This document shows, piece after piece, positions 1 to 7,361 of a stretch of DNA of 12,915 bases. The stretch lies in assembly GCA_039182965.1 (NCBI GenBank), contig JBCDBW010000121.1, forward strand, positions 1 through 12,915, in the 5' to 3' direction. How positions within the stretch are numbered: position 1 is the first letter of the stretch; each line of letters starts with the position of its first letter. The position numbers and the translations under genes were made by a program. Source of the stretch: JBCDBW01 sp039182965. GTDB lineage: Bacteria; Verrucomicrobiota; Verrucomicrobiia; Verrucomicrobiales; DEV007. The notes beneath the pieces were generated by a model that had not been told where the DNA came from, did not search any database, and saw only the letters and a program-made list of their open reading frames with translations.

Positions 1-22
1 GAAAGAGCAGGGTGAGGCGCAT
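1..22 (-). CDS. Start of a secreted or membrane protein gene (partial)
   Basis: An ATG at 22-20 on the minus strand opens a frame reading MRLTLLF before the window ends. A Met-Arg start followed by hydrophobic residues is what the beginning of a signal peptide looks like. It lies 36 bases beyond the TGA at 59-61 that would have closed the DUF1501 gene, a spacing consistent with the next gene of the same operon. Only seven codons are visible, so no family can be assigned and the start itself is tentative. Confidence 0.35.
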
Positions 23-58
23 GGTTCGTGCTGATTGAGGGATGGGCGAAGCGTTTTC

Positions 59-118
59 TCAGGCGAAGACGTCGGTTACCGGGGTGGCCCTTTCACCGCC
101 GATGTAGAAGGGGCGGCC
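59..118 (-). other. Orphaned C-terminal tail of the DUF1501 frame, beyond an in-frame TAG
   Basis: Directly after the TAG at 121-119 the same frame stays open for 19 codons, GRPFYIGGERATPVTDVFA, and then meets a TGA at 61-59. From memory of the family, this subgroup of DUF1501 proteins ends in a SPSGRPF-like motif followed by a short tail finishing in a T-(D/E/A)-(L/V)-F-(A/G)-like sequence. The encoded ...YSP-stop-GRPF... fits that pattern with the stop on the residue between P and G, often serine. A TCG serine codon differs from TAG by one base. The tail is therefore probably former (or read-through) coding sequence, not an untranslated region. Confidence 0.7.
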
Positions 119-1315
119 CTATGGAGAGTAGGCGGGGTCTTTGAGGGGGAGGCCGGCGGCCCAGCCGATGGTGGCATGGAAATCGGGGACGGTGACGGGT
201 TTGCTGGGGCGGTCGCCCTTTGAACCACTGCTGCCATGGACGTAGCCTCGTTTTACTCCGCCCCCGGCGAGGACGGTGGTGAAACAGATCGGGTAGTGGT
301 TTCGTCCATTGCCGCTGTATTCGGGTTTGCGTCCAAACTCCGTGGTGAGCGCGACGAGAGTGCTGTCGAGCAGCCCCCGAGACTCGAGATCCTGGATGAG
401 GGCGGCATAGGCTTTGTCCATGGGCGGCGCTTTTTCCTCCATCTCGGCCTCGAGATTGGTGTGCATGTCCCATCCATTGTCGGTGACTTCGACGTATCGG
501 ATACCGGCCTCGACGAGTCGCCGGGCGAGAAGGCAGCCCTGACCGAACTTGCCTTCGCCATAGCGTTCGCGCGTTTGTTTTGATTCCTTGCTTAGGTCGA
601 AGGCTTCGAGGTCTTTGCTCCTGAGGAGCCGCATGGTCGCATCGTAGAATTCCTGGTAGGCTTTGGTATTGGCATCCGGGAAGCGACTCATGAAGTCGGT
701 GCTAAGATCCTGAGAGAGGGCTAGGCGGTTTTTGAGAGCTTCGGTGCCGCCCTGAACGTCAATGTTCTGCACGCCGCGCTCGGGATCGTGGATGGGGATC
801 GGGCTGTAGGAAGGCGGGAAGAAACCGTTCCCGTGGCGAGGGCCTTGATTGATGCAGGCGGAAGACGGGAGGGTATCGTGGCTGGGGCCAAGGTAGTGTT
901 CGGCCCAGGCGCCGAGGTTCGGGTGCTTGACGGTGTTGCGTTCGGCGAAGGCCGTGCGCATGAAATAGGAGGCGGGCCGATGCACACCGATCTTGGCGGT
1001 CATGGAGCGGATGACGGTTAGGCGATCGGCGACCTTGGCGATCTCGGGCAGGTATTCGGTGACCTGGAAGTCGGCCGCGGTTTTGATGGCTGAGCCAGGG
1101 CCCTTGGTATCGCCGTCCTTGGGATCGAAGGTATCGATGTGGCTCATGCCGCCGCCGATGTTGATGAAGATGATCCGCTTGGCCTTGCCGAAGCCGATCT
1201 GGGTGTCATCGGCTGTGGCGCGCCCGGCGAGCCCGGGCAAAACGGCGAGGCCGAACGCGGACTGGGCGCAGCGTTCGACGAAGCGGCGCCGGGAGAAGGA
1301 GTTGTCTATTTTCAT
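119..1315 (-). CDS. Tat-exported DUF1501 protein, C-terminus cut by an amber codon
   Basis: A DUF1501 (PF07394) protein of 398 residues, from a family in the alkaline-phosphatase/sulfatase superfamily with no proven reaction. The start at 1315 (MKIDNSFSRRRFVERC) places a twin-arginine signal (SRRRF, then an Ala/Leu/Gly-rich stretch ending near GRATA) at the N-terminus; an in-frame ATG further upstream would overlap the preceding gene and misplace the signal. Family landmarks are INIGGGMSHIDTFDPK, the HPNLGAWAEHYLG region, GWDMHTNLE, LTTEFGRKPE and LAGGGVKRGYVHG. It starts 53 bases after the stop of the PSCyt2/PSD1 gene, the common gene order for these two families, so the two are probably co-transcribed and exported together. 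The frame ends at TAG (121-119) although family-typical sequence continues in frame for 19 codons. The truncation is short, and the core domain looks intact. Confidence 0.88.
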   Translation of the reverse strand: MKIDNSFSRRRFVERCAQSAFGLAVLPGLAGRATADDTQIGFGKAKRIIFINIGGGMSHIDTFDPKDGDTKGPGSAIKTAADFQVTEYLPEIAKVADRLTVIRSMTAKIGVHRPASYFMRTAFAERNTVKHPNLGAWAEHYLGPSHDTLPSSACINQGPRHGNGFFPPSYSPIPIHDPERGVQNIDVQGGTEALKNRLALSQDLSTDFMSRFPDANTKAYQEFYDATMRLLRSKDLEAFDLSKESKQTRERYGEGKFGQGCLLARRLVEAGIRYVEVTDNGWDMHTNLEAEMEEKAPPMDKAYAALIQDLESRGLLDSTLVALTTEFGRKPEYSGNGRNHYPICFTTVLAGGGVKRGYVHGSSGSKGDRPSKPVTVPDFHATIGWAAGLPLKDPAYSP

Positions 1316-1368
1316 GGATGGCTTTGGTCGTTGATCCTTTCTTTTTTGAGAGGGTTCGTTGACGTTGG

Positions 1369-3249
1369 CTATTGAACGAAGAGGAATTCGGGGGTGTTGA
1401 AGAGGACCCATGCGAGGTCGCGCGTGCCGGTTCCGGTGTCCATGGCTTCCTGAAGACGGGCCTGTTCGGCGTCGGTCGGCTTGCGGCTGAAGAAGTGGAG
1501 GTAGAGAGTCTCGATTTGGGAAGCGCGGTCGCCCTGGGAGTCCGCATCGCTCAGGACCCTGGAACTTCGCGAGCCGAGGAGGTCTTGGACCTTGCCATTC
1601 ATGAGCATGAGGAGTTGGGGAATACTGCCTTCGCGGCTGCCATCGTCGGCGAGTTCGCGGGCGGACTGTCCGAACGTGCGCAGGAAGTGCGCCTCGGCGG
1701 CGGGCTGGGTCAACTCGGAAGCGCGGGCCAGCATCTGACCACTCATGGAGGACGGTGTCTTGCCGTCGAGAAAGTCTGCTGCGTCCAAGCGATAATCCAT
1801 ACTGAGTGTTCCGTTTGATTTGAGGGCCTCCATGGCTTCGAGAATGTTGTCGTCGCTGAGGTCATCGCCGGGCAACCGGAAACGAGTAACGGCCGCAGAC
1901 CGGTCGCTCATGTAATCATCGGCCGCGGTGCCTTCGACGAGGACGATCGTTGAGTCCCATGCCTGCTCGGCGGTCATGCGACGGAGGATGGGGCCGGGAA
2001 AGCGGTAGGACCCGATTTCGCTCCCGTGGGGCGCGGGGTTGGCCTCGGCCTGGTAGGCGGCGGTGTTGAACATCACGCGTTGAAACTCGCGCAGATCGAA
2101 CTGGGCGCTGACCATTATTTTTCCGAGGAAGGCGAGAAGGTTGGGATTGGAAGCGGCGGAGAGATCGTCGAGATCGTCGATGGGTTCCTTGACGGCGATA
2201 CCGAAGGCTCGTTGCCAGAGGCGGTTTGCGACCGTAAGCGCGAAGCGGGGGTTTTCGGAATGGGTCATCCACTGCGCGAACTGTCCGCGAAGTGTTTCGG
2301 GGGTTTTGTTGTCAATCTTGTAGGCATCGCTTCGCAGATCGTCTTTATGCCAGATCACCAGTTCGGGGCGCACCTCGGCTCCGGGCCGGGCATTGCCGTA
2401 GGCGTAGTCCTCCGGGTAGGTGAGTCCCTGGTCGTCGAGGGTTTCGATATGGGCGACGTTGGGTGCGACGACGTTCGCGATCATACGCTTGGAAAACTCT
2501 TCCGTCTCGAGTCGCTTGCCCACTTTGCGAGGATCGGCATCGCTGACTTCTGTGGCGCCGAAGAAAGCCGCCATCTCGTAGAACTCTTTCTGGGTCCAGT
2601 CTGCGAACGGATGATCGTGGCATTGCGCGCAGGACACGTTTGCGCCGAGGAAAACTGTGAGGGTATTGGAGAGACCGTCGAGGGGCATGCCTCGATCACG
2701 CATGAGGAATCCCGTAGCGGGGCTGGAAGCGAGGCTACCTTCGGCGGTGAGAAGGTCGGAGACGAACTCGTTCCAAGGCCGATTCAAGGCGACCTGATCT
2801 TTGAGCCATCGATCATAGGTATAGTAGCCGGTTCTTCCGCCATCCATGTGGCGCAGCATATCGGCGAGCCAGTTGAAAGTGTGGGAGCGATAGGCGGGCG
2901 AGAGGAGGAGTTCGTCGATGAGTTTGGCGCGTTTATCGGGGTCGTCGTTTTCGAGAAAGGCGGCAGCTTCTTCGGCGGAGGGGATGCGGCCGGCGATGTC
3001 GAGGTAGATACGGCGCACGAAGATGGAGTCATTGGCGGGTGCATTGGGTTGAAGTTGATCGGCGGCGAGCCCTTCGGCGACGAGGCGGTCGATGGCGGCG
3101 GCCCCGTTGGCGACCTGATCGGCGGTCAGGCGGAACTCCTGCGAGGGCGGGACGCGCGGGGCGTGTCTTTCTTTTGCGAGAGCGGGGCCGGGGACGAGAA
3201 GAAGGCTGATGAGCGGGGCAATGAGGACCAGTGATTTCATGTTTGGCAT
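1369..3249 (-). CDS. PSCyt2 (DUF1549) / PSD1 (DUF1553) cytochrome-like secreted protein
   Basis: A 626-residue protein with two Planctomycete/Verrucomicrobium domains. Residues 1-25 form a signal peptide (MKSLVLIAPLISLLL core, cleavage near ALA). The DUF1549/PSCyt2 domain spans about 45-260 and contains FVRRIYLDIAGRIPS and the c-type heme motif C207-A-Q-C210-H211, followed by DHPFADWTQKEFYEMAAFFG. DUF1553/PSD1 follows from about 320 (NPRFALTVANRLWQRAFG) to the end (LYLHFFSRKPTDAEQ, LAWVLFNTPEFLFVQ). The complete C-terminus shows that TAG is a genuine stop in this genome. Two start codons are possible (3249 or 3240, three codons apart); neither has a clear Shine-Dalgarno sequence. It leads the minus-strand pair with DUF1501 and is divergent from a sigma factor gene, with an ECF-like -35 element upstream. 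A periplasmic electron-transfer role is inferred only from the heme motif. Confidence 0.92.
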   Translation of the reverse strand: MPNMKSLVLIAPLISLLLVPGPALAKERHAPRVPPSQEFRLTADQVANGAAAIDRLVAEGLAADQLQPNAPANDSIFVRRIYLDIAGRIPSAEEAAAFLENDDPDKRAKLIDELLLSPAYRSHTFNWLADMLRHMDGGRTGYYTYDRWLKDQVALNRPWNEFVSDLLTAEGSLASSPATGFLMRDRGMPLDGLSNTLTVFLGANVSCAQCHDHPFADWTQKEFYEMAAFFGATEVSDADPRKVGKRLETEEFSKRMIANVVAPNVAHIETLDDQGLTYPEDYAYGNARPGAEVRPELVIWHKDDLRSDAYKIDNKTPETLRGQFAQWMTHSENPRFALTVANRLWQRAFGIAVKEPIDDLDDLSAASNPNLLAFLGKIMVSAQFDLREFQRVMFNTAAYQAEANPAPHGSEIGSYRFPGPILRRMTAEQAWDSTIVLVEGTAADDYMSDRSAAVTRFRLPGDDLSDDNILEAMEALKSNGTLSMDYRLDAADFLDGKTPSSMSGQMLARASELTQPAAEAHFLRTFGQSARELADDGSREGSIPQLLMLMNGKVQDLLGSRSSRVLSDADSQGDRASQIETLYLHFFSRKPTDAEQARLQEAMDTGTGTRDLAWVLFNTPEFLFVQ

Positions 3250-3286
3250 GCGGTTCTTTGGGGGTAATGGCCTTCGATGGGACTAA

Positions 3287-3312
3287 GTGGGAACCACAAA
3301 ATTGAAAAAAGG
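3287..3312 (+). promoter_or_regulatory. Candidate ECF-type promoter for the sigma-FecR pair
   Basis: The plus strand reads GTGGGAACCACAA and then an A-tract (AAAAAA at 3305-3310). GGAAC is the classic core of ECF sigma -35 elements, and A-rich spacers are common there. It would place transcription start near 3325, about 90 bases ahead of the sigma start at 3413. A near-identical copy lies on the opposite strand at 3355-3380. No convincing -10 element is visible, so the promoter assignment is inferred. Confidence 0.5.
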
Positions 3313-3354
3313 TTTTTGGGGTGAAGGGTTCGGTGGCCGGGATGTGGCAGGTGG

Positions 3355-3380
3355 CATTTTTTTACGATTGTAGTTCCCAC
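3355..3380 (-). promoter_or_regulatory. Candidate ECF-type promoter for the PSCyt2/PSD1-DUF1501 pair
   Basis: Reading down the minus strand from 3380 gives GTGGGAACTACAA, then an A-tract (3363-3357). It matches the plus-strand element at 3287-3312 in 20 of 26 positions, including the GTGGGAAC block, the ACAA block and the phase of the A-tract. It would start transcription near 3342, about 93 bases before the PSCyt2/PSD1 start. The mirrored placement suggests the same sigma factor drives both directions. Confidence 0.5.
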
Positions 3381-3412
3381 CAGGCGGGGGAAAGAGTCAT
3401 TACCCGTATGGA

Positions 3413-3961
3413 ATGCGAGACTTGGAATCCATTGACCGCGGCGAAGCTTTTACCAGGCTGTTTATTGCCAGCGAGAAGCGCATCTTTGGTTTGATTTTTG
3501 CTTTGGTGCAGGATCGGGTTGCAGCGGAGGACATTCTCCAGGAAACCGGGGCGCGACTTTGGCAGAAGTTTGACGAATTCGAAGAGGGTACGGATTTTGC
3601 GGCGTGGGCGCTTCAAGTCACCCGATTCGTCGTGCTGGAGTGGCGCCGGTCTCAAAGGCGTGTGCCCTTGCCGCTGGAGGATGAAGAACTTCATGCCCTG
3701 GCGGATACATACCAAGATGTGGAGGAACCACTCGCGTCGGTGCGGGCGCATCTTGACGAGTGTCTTGAGAAGTTAAGCGATCGTCAGCGGGCATTGCTGC
3801 GGTGTCTTTATGTTGAGGGGCGCACGGTGGTGGAGACGGCCTCGCTATGGAATCGCAGCCGACGCACGATTCACAAGCTGCTGAGGAAAACCAAGGAGCA
3901 ACTGCTTGCGTGTATCGCACGTCATTCGGGCAGAGAACTTCAACAGTCGATTTCTACATGA
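3413..3961 (+). CDS. ECF-like RNA polymerase sigma factor (Rhodopirellula/Verrucomicrobium type)
   Basis: A 182-residue sigma-70 family protein carrying only regions 2 and 4. Region 2, about residues 12-80, includes LVQDRVAAEDILQETGARLW and a WALQVTRFVVLEWRRSQRR segment, as expected for -10 recognition and core binding. Region 4, about 115-175, includes LEKLSDRQRALLRCLYVEG and a helix-turn-helix in TVVETASLWNRSRRTIHKLLRK for -35 recognition. The protein fits the short sigma subfamily abundant in Planctomycetes and Verrucomicrobia. ATG 3413 is the only good start, since an in-frame TAG lies at 3371-3373. A GGGGGAAAG stretch lies rather far upstream (about 20 bases). The stop TGA overlaps the ATG of the downstream FecR-type gene, which is its probable anti-sigma partner. 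It is divergent from the PSCyt2/PSD1 gene, a likely target along with its own promoter. Confidence 0.93.
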   Translation: MRDLESIDRGEAFTRLFIASEKRIFGLIFALVQDRVAAEDILQETGARLWQKFDEFEEGTDFAAWALQVTRFVVLEWRRSQRRVPLPLEDEELHALADTYQDVEEPLASVRAHLDECLEKLSDRQRALLRCLYVEGRTVVETASLWNRSRRTIHKLLRKTKEQLLACIARHSGRELQQSIST

Positions 3962-5568
3962 ACGAAGAGGAACGACAACGGATTGAAGAACTTTCGGAGG
4001 AACTGTTCCGGCGGCAAGGGCTTGAGTCTTCGGACGCGACTGAGCTTCGTGATGTGCTTCGGGGTTCATCCGAGGCGCGCCGGGAATTTCTGATGCGGTC
4101 TGAACTTGAAGCCGCGCTTAGTGATGCGGCGGAGCAGGGGATGCTTGGGCCTGTTGGGCTCAAGAAAAATGGGTCGAGGGTTGGTCGAGGTCCGCTGCCG
4201 GAAGCGGCGTCGCGACGCTGGATTGGGCCGGCTGCGGCGAGCTTGGCCGCGGTTGCGGCGGTATTGATCGGCTTGGGCGCTTGGTGGTTGGCGAGCGTTT
4301 CTCCGGTTTCGGAAGGCGGTGGGTCTTCCTTTGCCGAAACGGGATTCAATGAAGATGCGAGCGCCGATGACGTGCCGCAGCGGGAGCTTGAGTTGAGGCC
4401 GGAGTCTCGCGTCACGACCGAACCCTCGAATCATTCGGATTTGGTTGTCGTTGCTGACGATTCCTCCGAGGGAGAGTCGGATCGCCGGTTGAAACGGAAG
4501 AAGAACAAGGATGAGCCTGGCGATGAGGAAACGATGGAGGTGGTGAATGAGTTCAGATCGGTTCCCGGGCTCCCGGATGTGACCTTTGGGAGAGTTGTTT
4601 CGGCAGTGGAGAATGGCGGGGAGTGGGAGGGCGGCGAGGAGCTTGCAATTGGTGAACACCGAGTGACGAAGGGCGAGGTGGAACTTTATCTCGAATCCGG
4701 GGTGCGATTGAGCGTCGTGGGACCTGCGCACTTCGCGATTGAGGATGGCATGGAGCTGCGCCTCCTTTCAGGCCGGCTGTCGGCGGAGGTCTATCCCTCG
4801 GCCTATGGCTTCCGAGTGAATGCGAATGAAGTCTCGGTGGTCGATTACGGGACACGGTTTGCGGTGACGGCGAATCTGAAAGGAGATACGGCGGTTCATC
4901 TTTACGATGGTCTTGTTACGGCGGGAACGGGCCGGGAGGATGGGGGTGAGCCTCTGTTTCTCGAGCCAGGGGAGACGGTGCGTGTCAATATGGCGAGTGG
5001 CGTTCTTGAACCGGTGGATTTCGATCAAGCGCTTTTTGCGGCGAAGCCGAGGTGGTCGGGAGGCATTGAGTGGATCAGCGAAGGGGTGGAAGTATTGGAA
5101 GAGGCTCCCCGGGACGCCGATGAATTGTCCTTGCCGGAAGGGCGACCTATCGTATTCCGGGAGCGCAGCGGCTTGGTCCTTCGTCGAGGGACGCCGGTGA
5201 ATCTAACGCCGGGTGAGGGGGTGGTGTCCCTTGATGAAGATCTGCCAGAAGTGGCGAGGGGACGCAGAGTATCCACTTACCTGTTGCACGGTAAGGGTGT
5301 CGGGGAACGTCCGCGGATCGTGGGAGAAATTCGATTCGATAGTCCGGTGTTGGGTCTGATCTTCGATGTGGATCTTTTGAACGAGACAGACCGGATTCTT
5401 GGCGCACCGCGCACGGATTATCCCAGCGAATCAAGTAATCGCGGACCCGATGGAGGGAGTCGAGAGAGTGAGAATGCGATTGAATTTGGTGAGGACGGCC
5501 GGACGGTTCGATTTTCCTTTCATGCGCCCAGGCTGGATCAGATTCGGATTCTGGTGGCGGAGGACTGA
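3958..5568 (+). CDS. FecR-type anti-sigma/sensor membrane protein with long C-terminal domain
   Basis: A 536-residue protein translated from an ATGA overlap with the sigma stop, which is why this start was preferred over an in-frame ATG at 3847 inside the sigma gene. Residues 1-60 form a cytoplasmic helical region (EELSEELFRRQ, SEARREFLMRSELEAAL) of the type that binds sigma factors. A single membrane segment spans about 88-112 (PAAASLAAVAAVLIGLGAWW). A charged linker (about 130-205, with a KRKKNKDE cluster) leads to the FecR domain at about 235-325 (VGPAHFAIEDGMELRLLSGR, YGFRV, VVDYGTRFAV). About 165 further residues (370-536) contain VSTYLLHGKG, GEIRFDSPVLGLIFDVDLL and LGAPRTDYPSES. These look like a beta-sandwich module that I associate, from memory, with verrucomicrobial secreted proteins. 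By family, it should hold or activate the adjacent sigma factor in response to an envelope signal. Confidence 0.88.
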   Translation: MNEEERQRIEELSEELFRRQGLESSDATELRDVLRGSSEARREFLMRSELEAALSDAAEQGMLGPVGLKKNGSRVGRGPLPEAASRRWIGPAAASLAAVAAVLIGLGAWWLASVSPVSEGGGSSFAETGFNEDASADDVPQRELELRPESRVTTEPSNHSDLVVVADDSSEGESDRRLKRKKNKDEPGDEETMEVVNEFRSVPGLPDVTFGRVVSAVENGGEWEGGEELAIGEHRVTKGEVELYLESGVRLSVVGPAHFAIEDGMELRLLSGRLSAEVYPSAYGFRVNANEVSVVDYGTRFAVTANLKGDTAVHLYDGLVTAGTGREDGGEPLFLEPGETVRVNMASGVLEPVDFDQALFAAKPRWSGGIEWISEGVEVLEEAPRDADELSLPEGRPIVFRERSGLVLRRGTPVNLTPGEGVVSLDEDLPEVARGRRVSTYLLHGKGVGERPRIVGEIRFDSPVLGLIFDVDLLNETDRILGAPRTDYPSESSNRGPDGGSRESENAIEFGEDGRTVRFSFHAPRLDQIRILVAED

Positions 5569-5684
5569 GTGGGTGTGTTCGCGCGGCGATCGTTCTTCAC
5601 TCTAGAAGCTACGAAGGGTGCGCGGGAGCGCTTCCCTGCTCAAGGGATGGGATGGCGGCCGGGATGGTGTTGGTATGTCGTTGC

Positions 5685-5705
5685 GGACGATACGGAGGAT
5701 CGTCC
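5685..5705. terminator. Perfect 7-bp-stem hairpin between convergent units (possible bidirectional terminator)
   Basis: GGACGAT (5685-5691), a 7-base loop and ATCGTCC (5699-5705) form a perfect inverted repeat. It lies in the 192-base gap between two convergent stops (5568 plus, 5761 minus), where a shared terminator would be expected. There is no T-run on either strand, so intrinsic termination is uncertain. I see nothing else convincing in 5569-5760. Confidence 0.35.
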
Positions 5706-5760
5706 CTACCGGCTTGGCCTGGTGATAATGGGGACGTTTATGTGGGGGGCTGCGCGGGGG

Positions 5761-6612
5761 CTAGTAGATTTTGAGGGACCAGAGGCCGGGGGTGCGGGTG
5801 ATGTAAAGGATTTTGCCTTCGGGGCCGAAGGTGGCGTTGGTGCAGCCGAAGTCGCTGATGCGCGAGATTTCGTTGCCGTCCGGGGCGACGACGACGAGGG
5901 CTTTTTGTTTGGGGACGGTGATGTAGAGGTTGCCGTGTTTGTCGAGGGTCATGCCGTCGCCGCCGACTTCGGTGAAGAGCGTCTGGGGTCCGGGGGTGCC
6001 GTTTTCGTCGAGGGTGAACTGGTAGGTTTTGCTGTCGCCGGCGTCGGTGATGAAGAGGGTTTTGCCGTCTTCGCTGCCGACGATGCCGTTGGGTCGATTG
6101 AAGGTGGCATCGATGCGGTGGACCTTGCCTTCGGGAGTGACCCAGTAGGCGAATTCTCCTCCCTGCGGCAGAGGGCCGCGCCCGTAGTTGGGATCGGTGA
6201 AATAGATATGGCCGCTCGGCGACACCCAGAGATCGTTGGGTTTATTGAAGGGTTTATCGTCGAACGTTTCGGCGACGGGGACAAATTCCTCGGGTGACTT
6301 GATCTCGATGACTCGATCAAGGTCGCCCTGGGTAGCAAGGAGTTTACCATCCCGGAAGAAGAGGGCGCTGACGGGGTATTCTCCTTGATAGAAGACGGAG
6401 TTCGATCCGTCTTTGATCGAGTAGCGGATGATGGCGTTTTGACGCGGCGAGGTGAAGAGGATGTTTCCGTCCGCGTCGAGGATGGGGCCTTCGGTGAATT
6501 CGTGGCCTTCGACAAGCGTCTTGAGGTTTTCTTTTTTGAAGTTCTTTGCCAAGTCAGCGTGGCCGATGGCGGCGAGGAGGAGGAAGAGGCAGGCGTTTGC
6601 GAAGAGCTTCAT
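5761..6612 (-). CDS. Secreted SMP-30/gluconolactonase-type sugar lactonase
   Basis: A 283-residue six-bladed beta-propeller of the SMP-30/gluconolactonase/LRE family, which hydrolyses sugar lactones with a bound divalent metal. Residues 1-19 are a signal peptide (MKLFANACLFLLLAAIGHA), so it acts outside the cytoplasm. Family landmarks are present: E41 in EFTEGP, N126 in NKPNDLWVSPSG, N175 in NRPNGIVGSEDG and D219 in GGDGMTLDKHGNLY. By alignment to the family these correspond to the metal ligands (E41, N175, D219) and a substrate-side asparagine (N126). The start at 6612 overlaps the preceding gene's stop as ATGA, indicating translational coupling. It is the last gene of the operon. Substrate is unknown; a role after oxidation of a sugar by upstream proteins is plausible. 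Confidence 0.88.
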   Translation of the reverse strand: MKLFANACLFLLLAAIGHADLAKNFKKENLKTLVEGHEFTEGPILDADGNILFTSPRQNAIIRYSIKDGSNSVFYQGEYPVSALFFRDGKLLATQGDLDRVIEIKSPEEFVPVAETFDDKPFNKPNDLWVSPSGHIYFTDPNYGRGPLPQGGEFAYWVTPEGKVHRIDATFNRPNGIVGSEDGKTLFITDAGDSKTYQFTLDENGTPGPQTLFTEVGGDGMTLDKHGNLYITVPKQKALVVVAPDGNEISRISDFGCTNATFGPEGKILYITRTPGLWSLKIY

Positions 6613-7361
6613 TTCTTTGCTTGCTTGGTGATTTGGAAGTCGGGGTTTTCGGCGGAGAAGAAGGCGCGTTTTTCGTTGATGAGGCCTTCGAGAGTTTTGG
6701 GCCAGGAGTGGAGTTCTTCTCCGGTGAGGGCGTAGACGCGGAGGTTGTTGAGGTATCCGGTTTCGGAGACGTGGGTGAAGAACTCCCAACCGGCGGGTTT
6801 GTCACGGAAATGGTCGTGCTGCAAGAAGTAGCTGGGGCCGTCTTTGAAAGAGACGAGGATTTTGTCGCCGAGGATTTCGGCGGTGACGTGATACCATTTG
6901 TGGCGTTCGATGTGGAAGCGATCGTCTGCCATGGCGTCGCCGTGACCTATGTTGAAGTCGATGCCGGTGTCCGGGCGCCATTGGAACTTGGCGGCGTAGT
7001 GGCCGAAGCTGAAGCGGTGACCGGAGCTGTCGGTTTCGTGGTGTTTGTTGGATTTTTTTTCGTTGGGGTTTTCTCCAATCTTGAAGGAGAAGGTGAGGAT
7101 GTAGTCCTCGGGGAGGATGCCGTCGTTTTGTTTCGAGTGAAGGCGGATGAAGGGACCGTTGCCGCCGGCGTTGGTGCCGCGGAGGACGCCGTCTTCAATG
7201 ATCCAATGGGATTTTCGGAGCATCCAGTTGGGTTTGGCGGGGGCGACGCCGTCGTCGAAGGTGGCTTCGAAGAGGAGATTGCCGGGTTGCAGAAACTTGG
7301 TTTCGAGTTCGGCAGCGGTAAGGATTAAGGGTGAGAGAAGGAGGAGAAGAAGAGGTCTCAT
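6609..7361 (-). CDS. Secreted concanavalin-like (DUF1080/LamG-like) protein
   Basis: A 250-residue protein with a signal peptide at 1-17 (MRPLLLLLLSPLILTAA). The body looks like a single jelly-roll domain: LLFEATFDD near the start, HWIIEDGVLRGTN, a KFQWRPDTGIDFNIGHGD strand region, KWYHVTAEILGDKILVSFKDG and WEFFTHVSETGYLNNLRVYAL. The order ‘FDDG – W-x-I-E-D-G-V-L – W-Y-H-V – V-S-F-x-D-G’ is characteristic of DUF1080-like proteins (3-keto-disaccharide hydrolase domain), many of which are annotated as family-16-like or LamG proteins. I cannot identify catalytic residues, so it could be a hydrolase or only a carbohydrate-binding protein. The start ATG shares one base with the TGA of the upstream PSCyt1 gene (TGATG), and its own stop overlaps the lactonase start, so all three are probably translated together. 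Confidence 0.72.
   Translation of the reverse strand: MRPLLLLLLSPLILTAAELETKFLQPGNLLFEATFDDGVAPAKPNWMLRKSHWIIEDGVLRGTNAGGNGPFIRLHSKQNDGILPEDYILTFSFKIGENPNEKKSNKHHETDSSGHRFSFGHYAAKFQWRPDTGIDFNIGHGDAMADDRFHIERHKWYHVTAEILGDKILVSFKDGPSYFLQHDHFRDKPAGWEFFTHVSETGYLNNLRVYALTGEELHSWPKTLEGLINEKRAFFSAENPDFQITKQAKK

Noticed and set aside
119..140. Amber codon reassigned to an amino acid genome-wide
   Set aside because: Other genes here end at TAG with complete family C-termini (PSCyt2/PSD1 at 1369, lactonase at 5761), so TAG functions as a stop.
2026..3234. 402-codon open frame on the plus strand, opposite the PSCyt2/PSD1 gene
   Set aside because: It lies entirely antisense to a gene with clear domains and CxxCH motif, and its Gly/Val/Glu-rich composition is what the complement of GC-rich codons gives. 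No recognisable motif.
3847..3957. Longer N-terminus for the first FecR protein from ATG 3847
   Set aside because: The extra 37 residues overlap the sigma region 4 coding sequence in another frame and look non-conserved. The ATGA junction at 3958 matches the arrangement of the second sigma-FecR pair.
5569..6297. Plus-strand frame starting with GTG immediately after the first FecR stop
   Set aside because: Two thirds of it is antisense to the lactonase gene, and the first 64 codons show no domain, signal or membrane pattern. The GTG next to the stop is probably chance.
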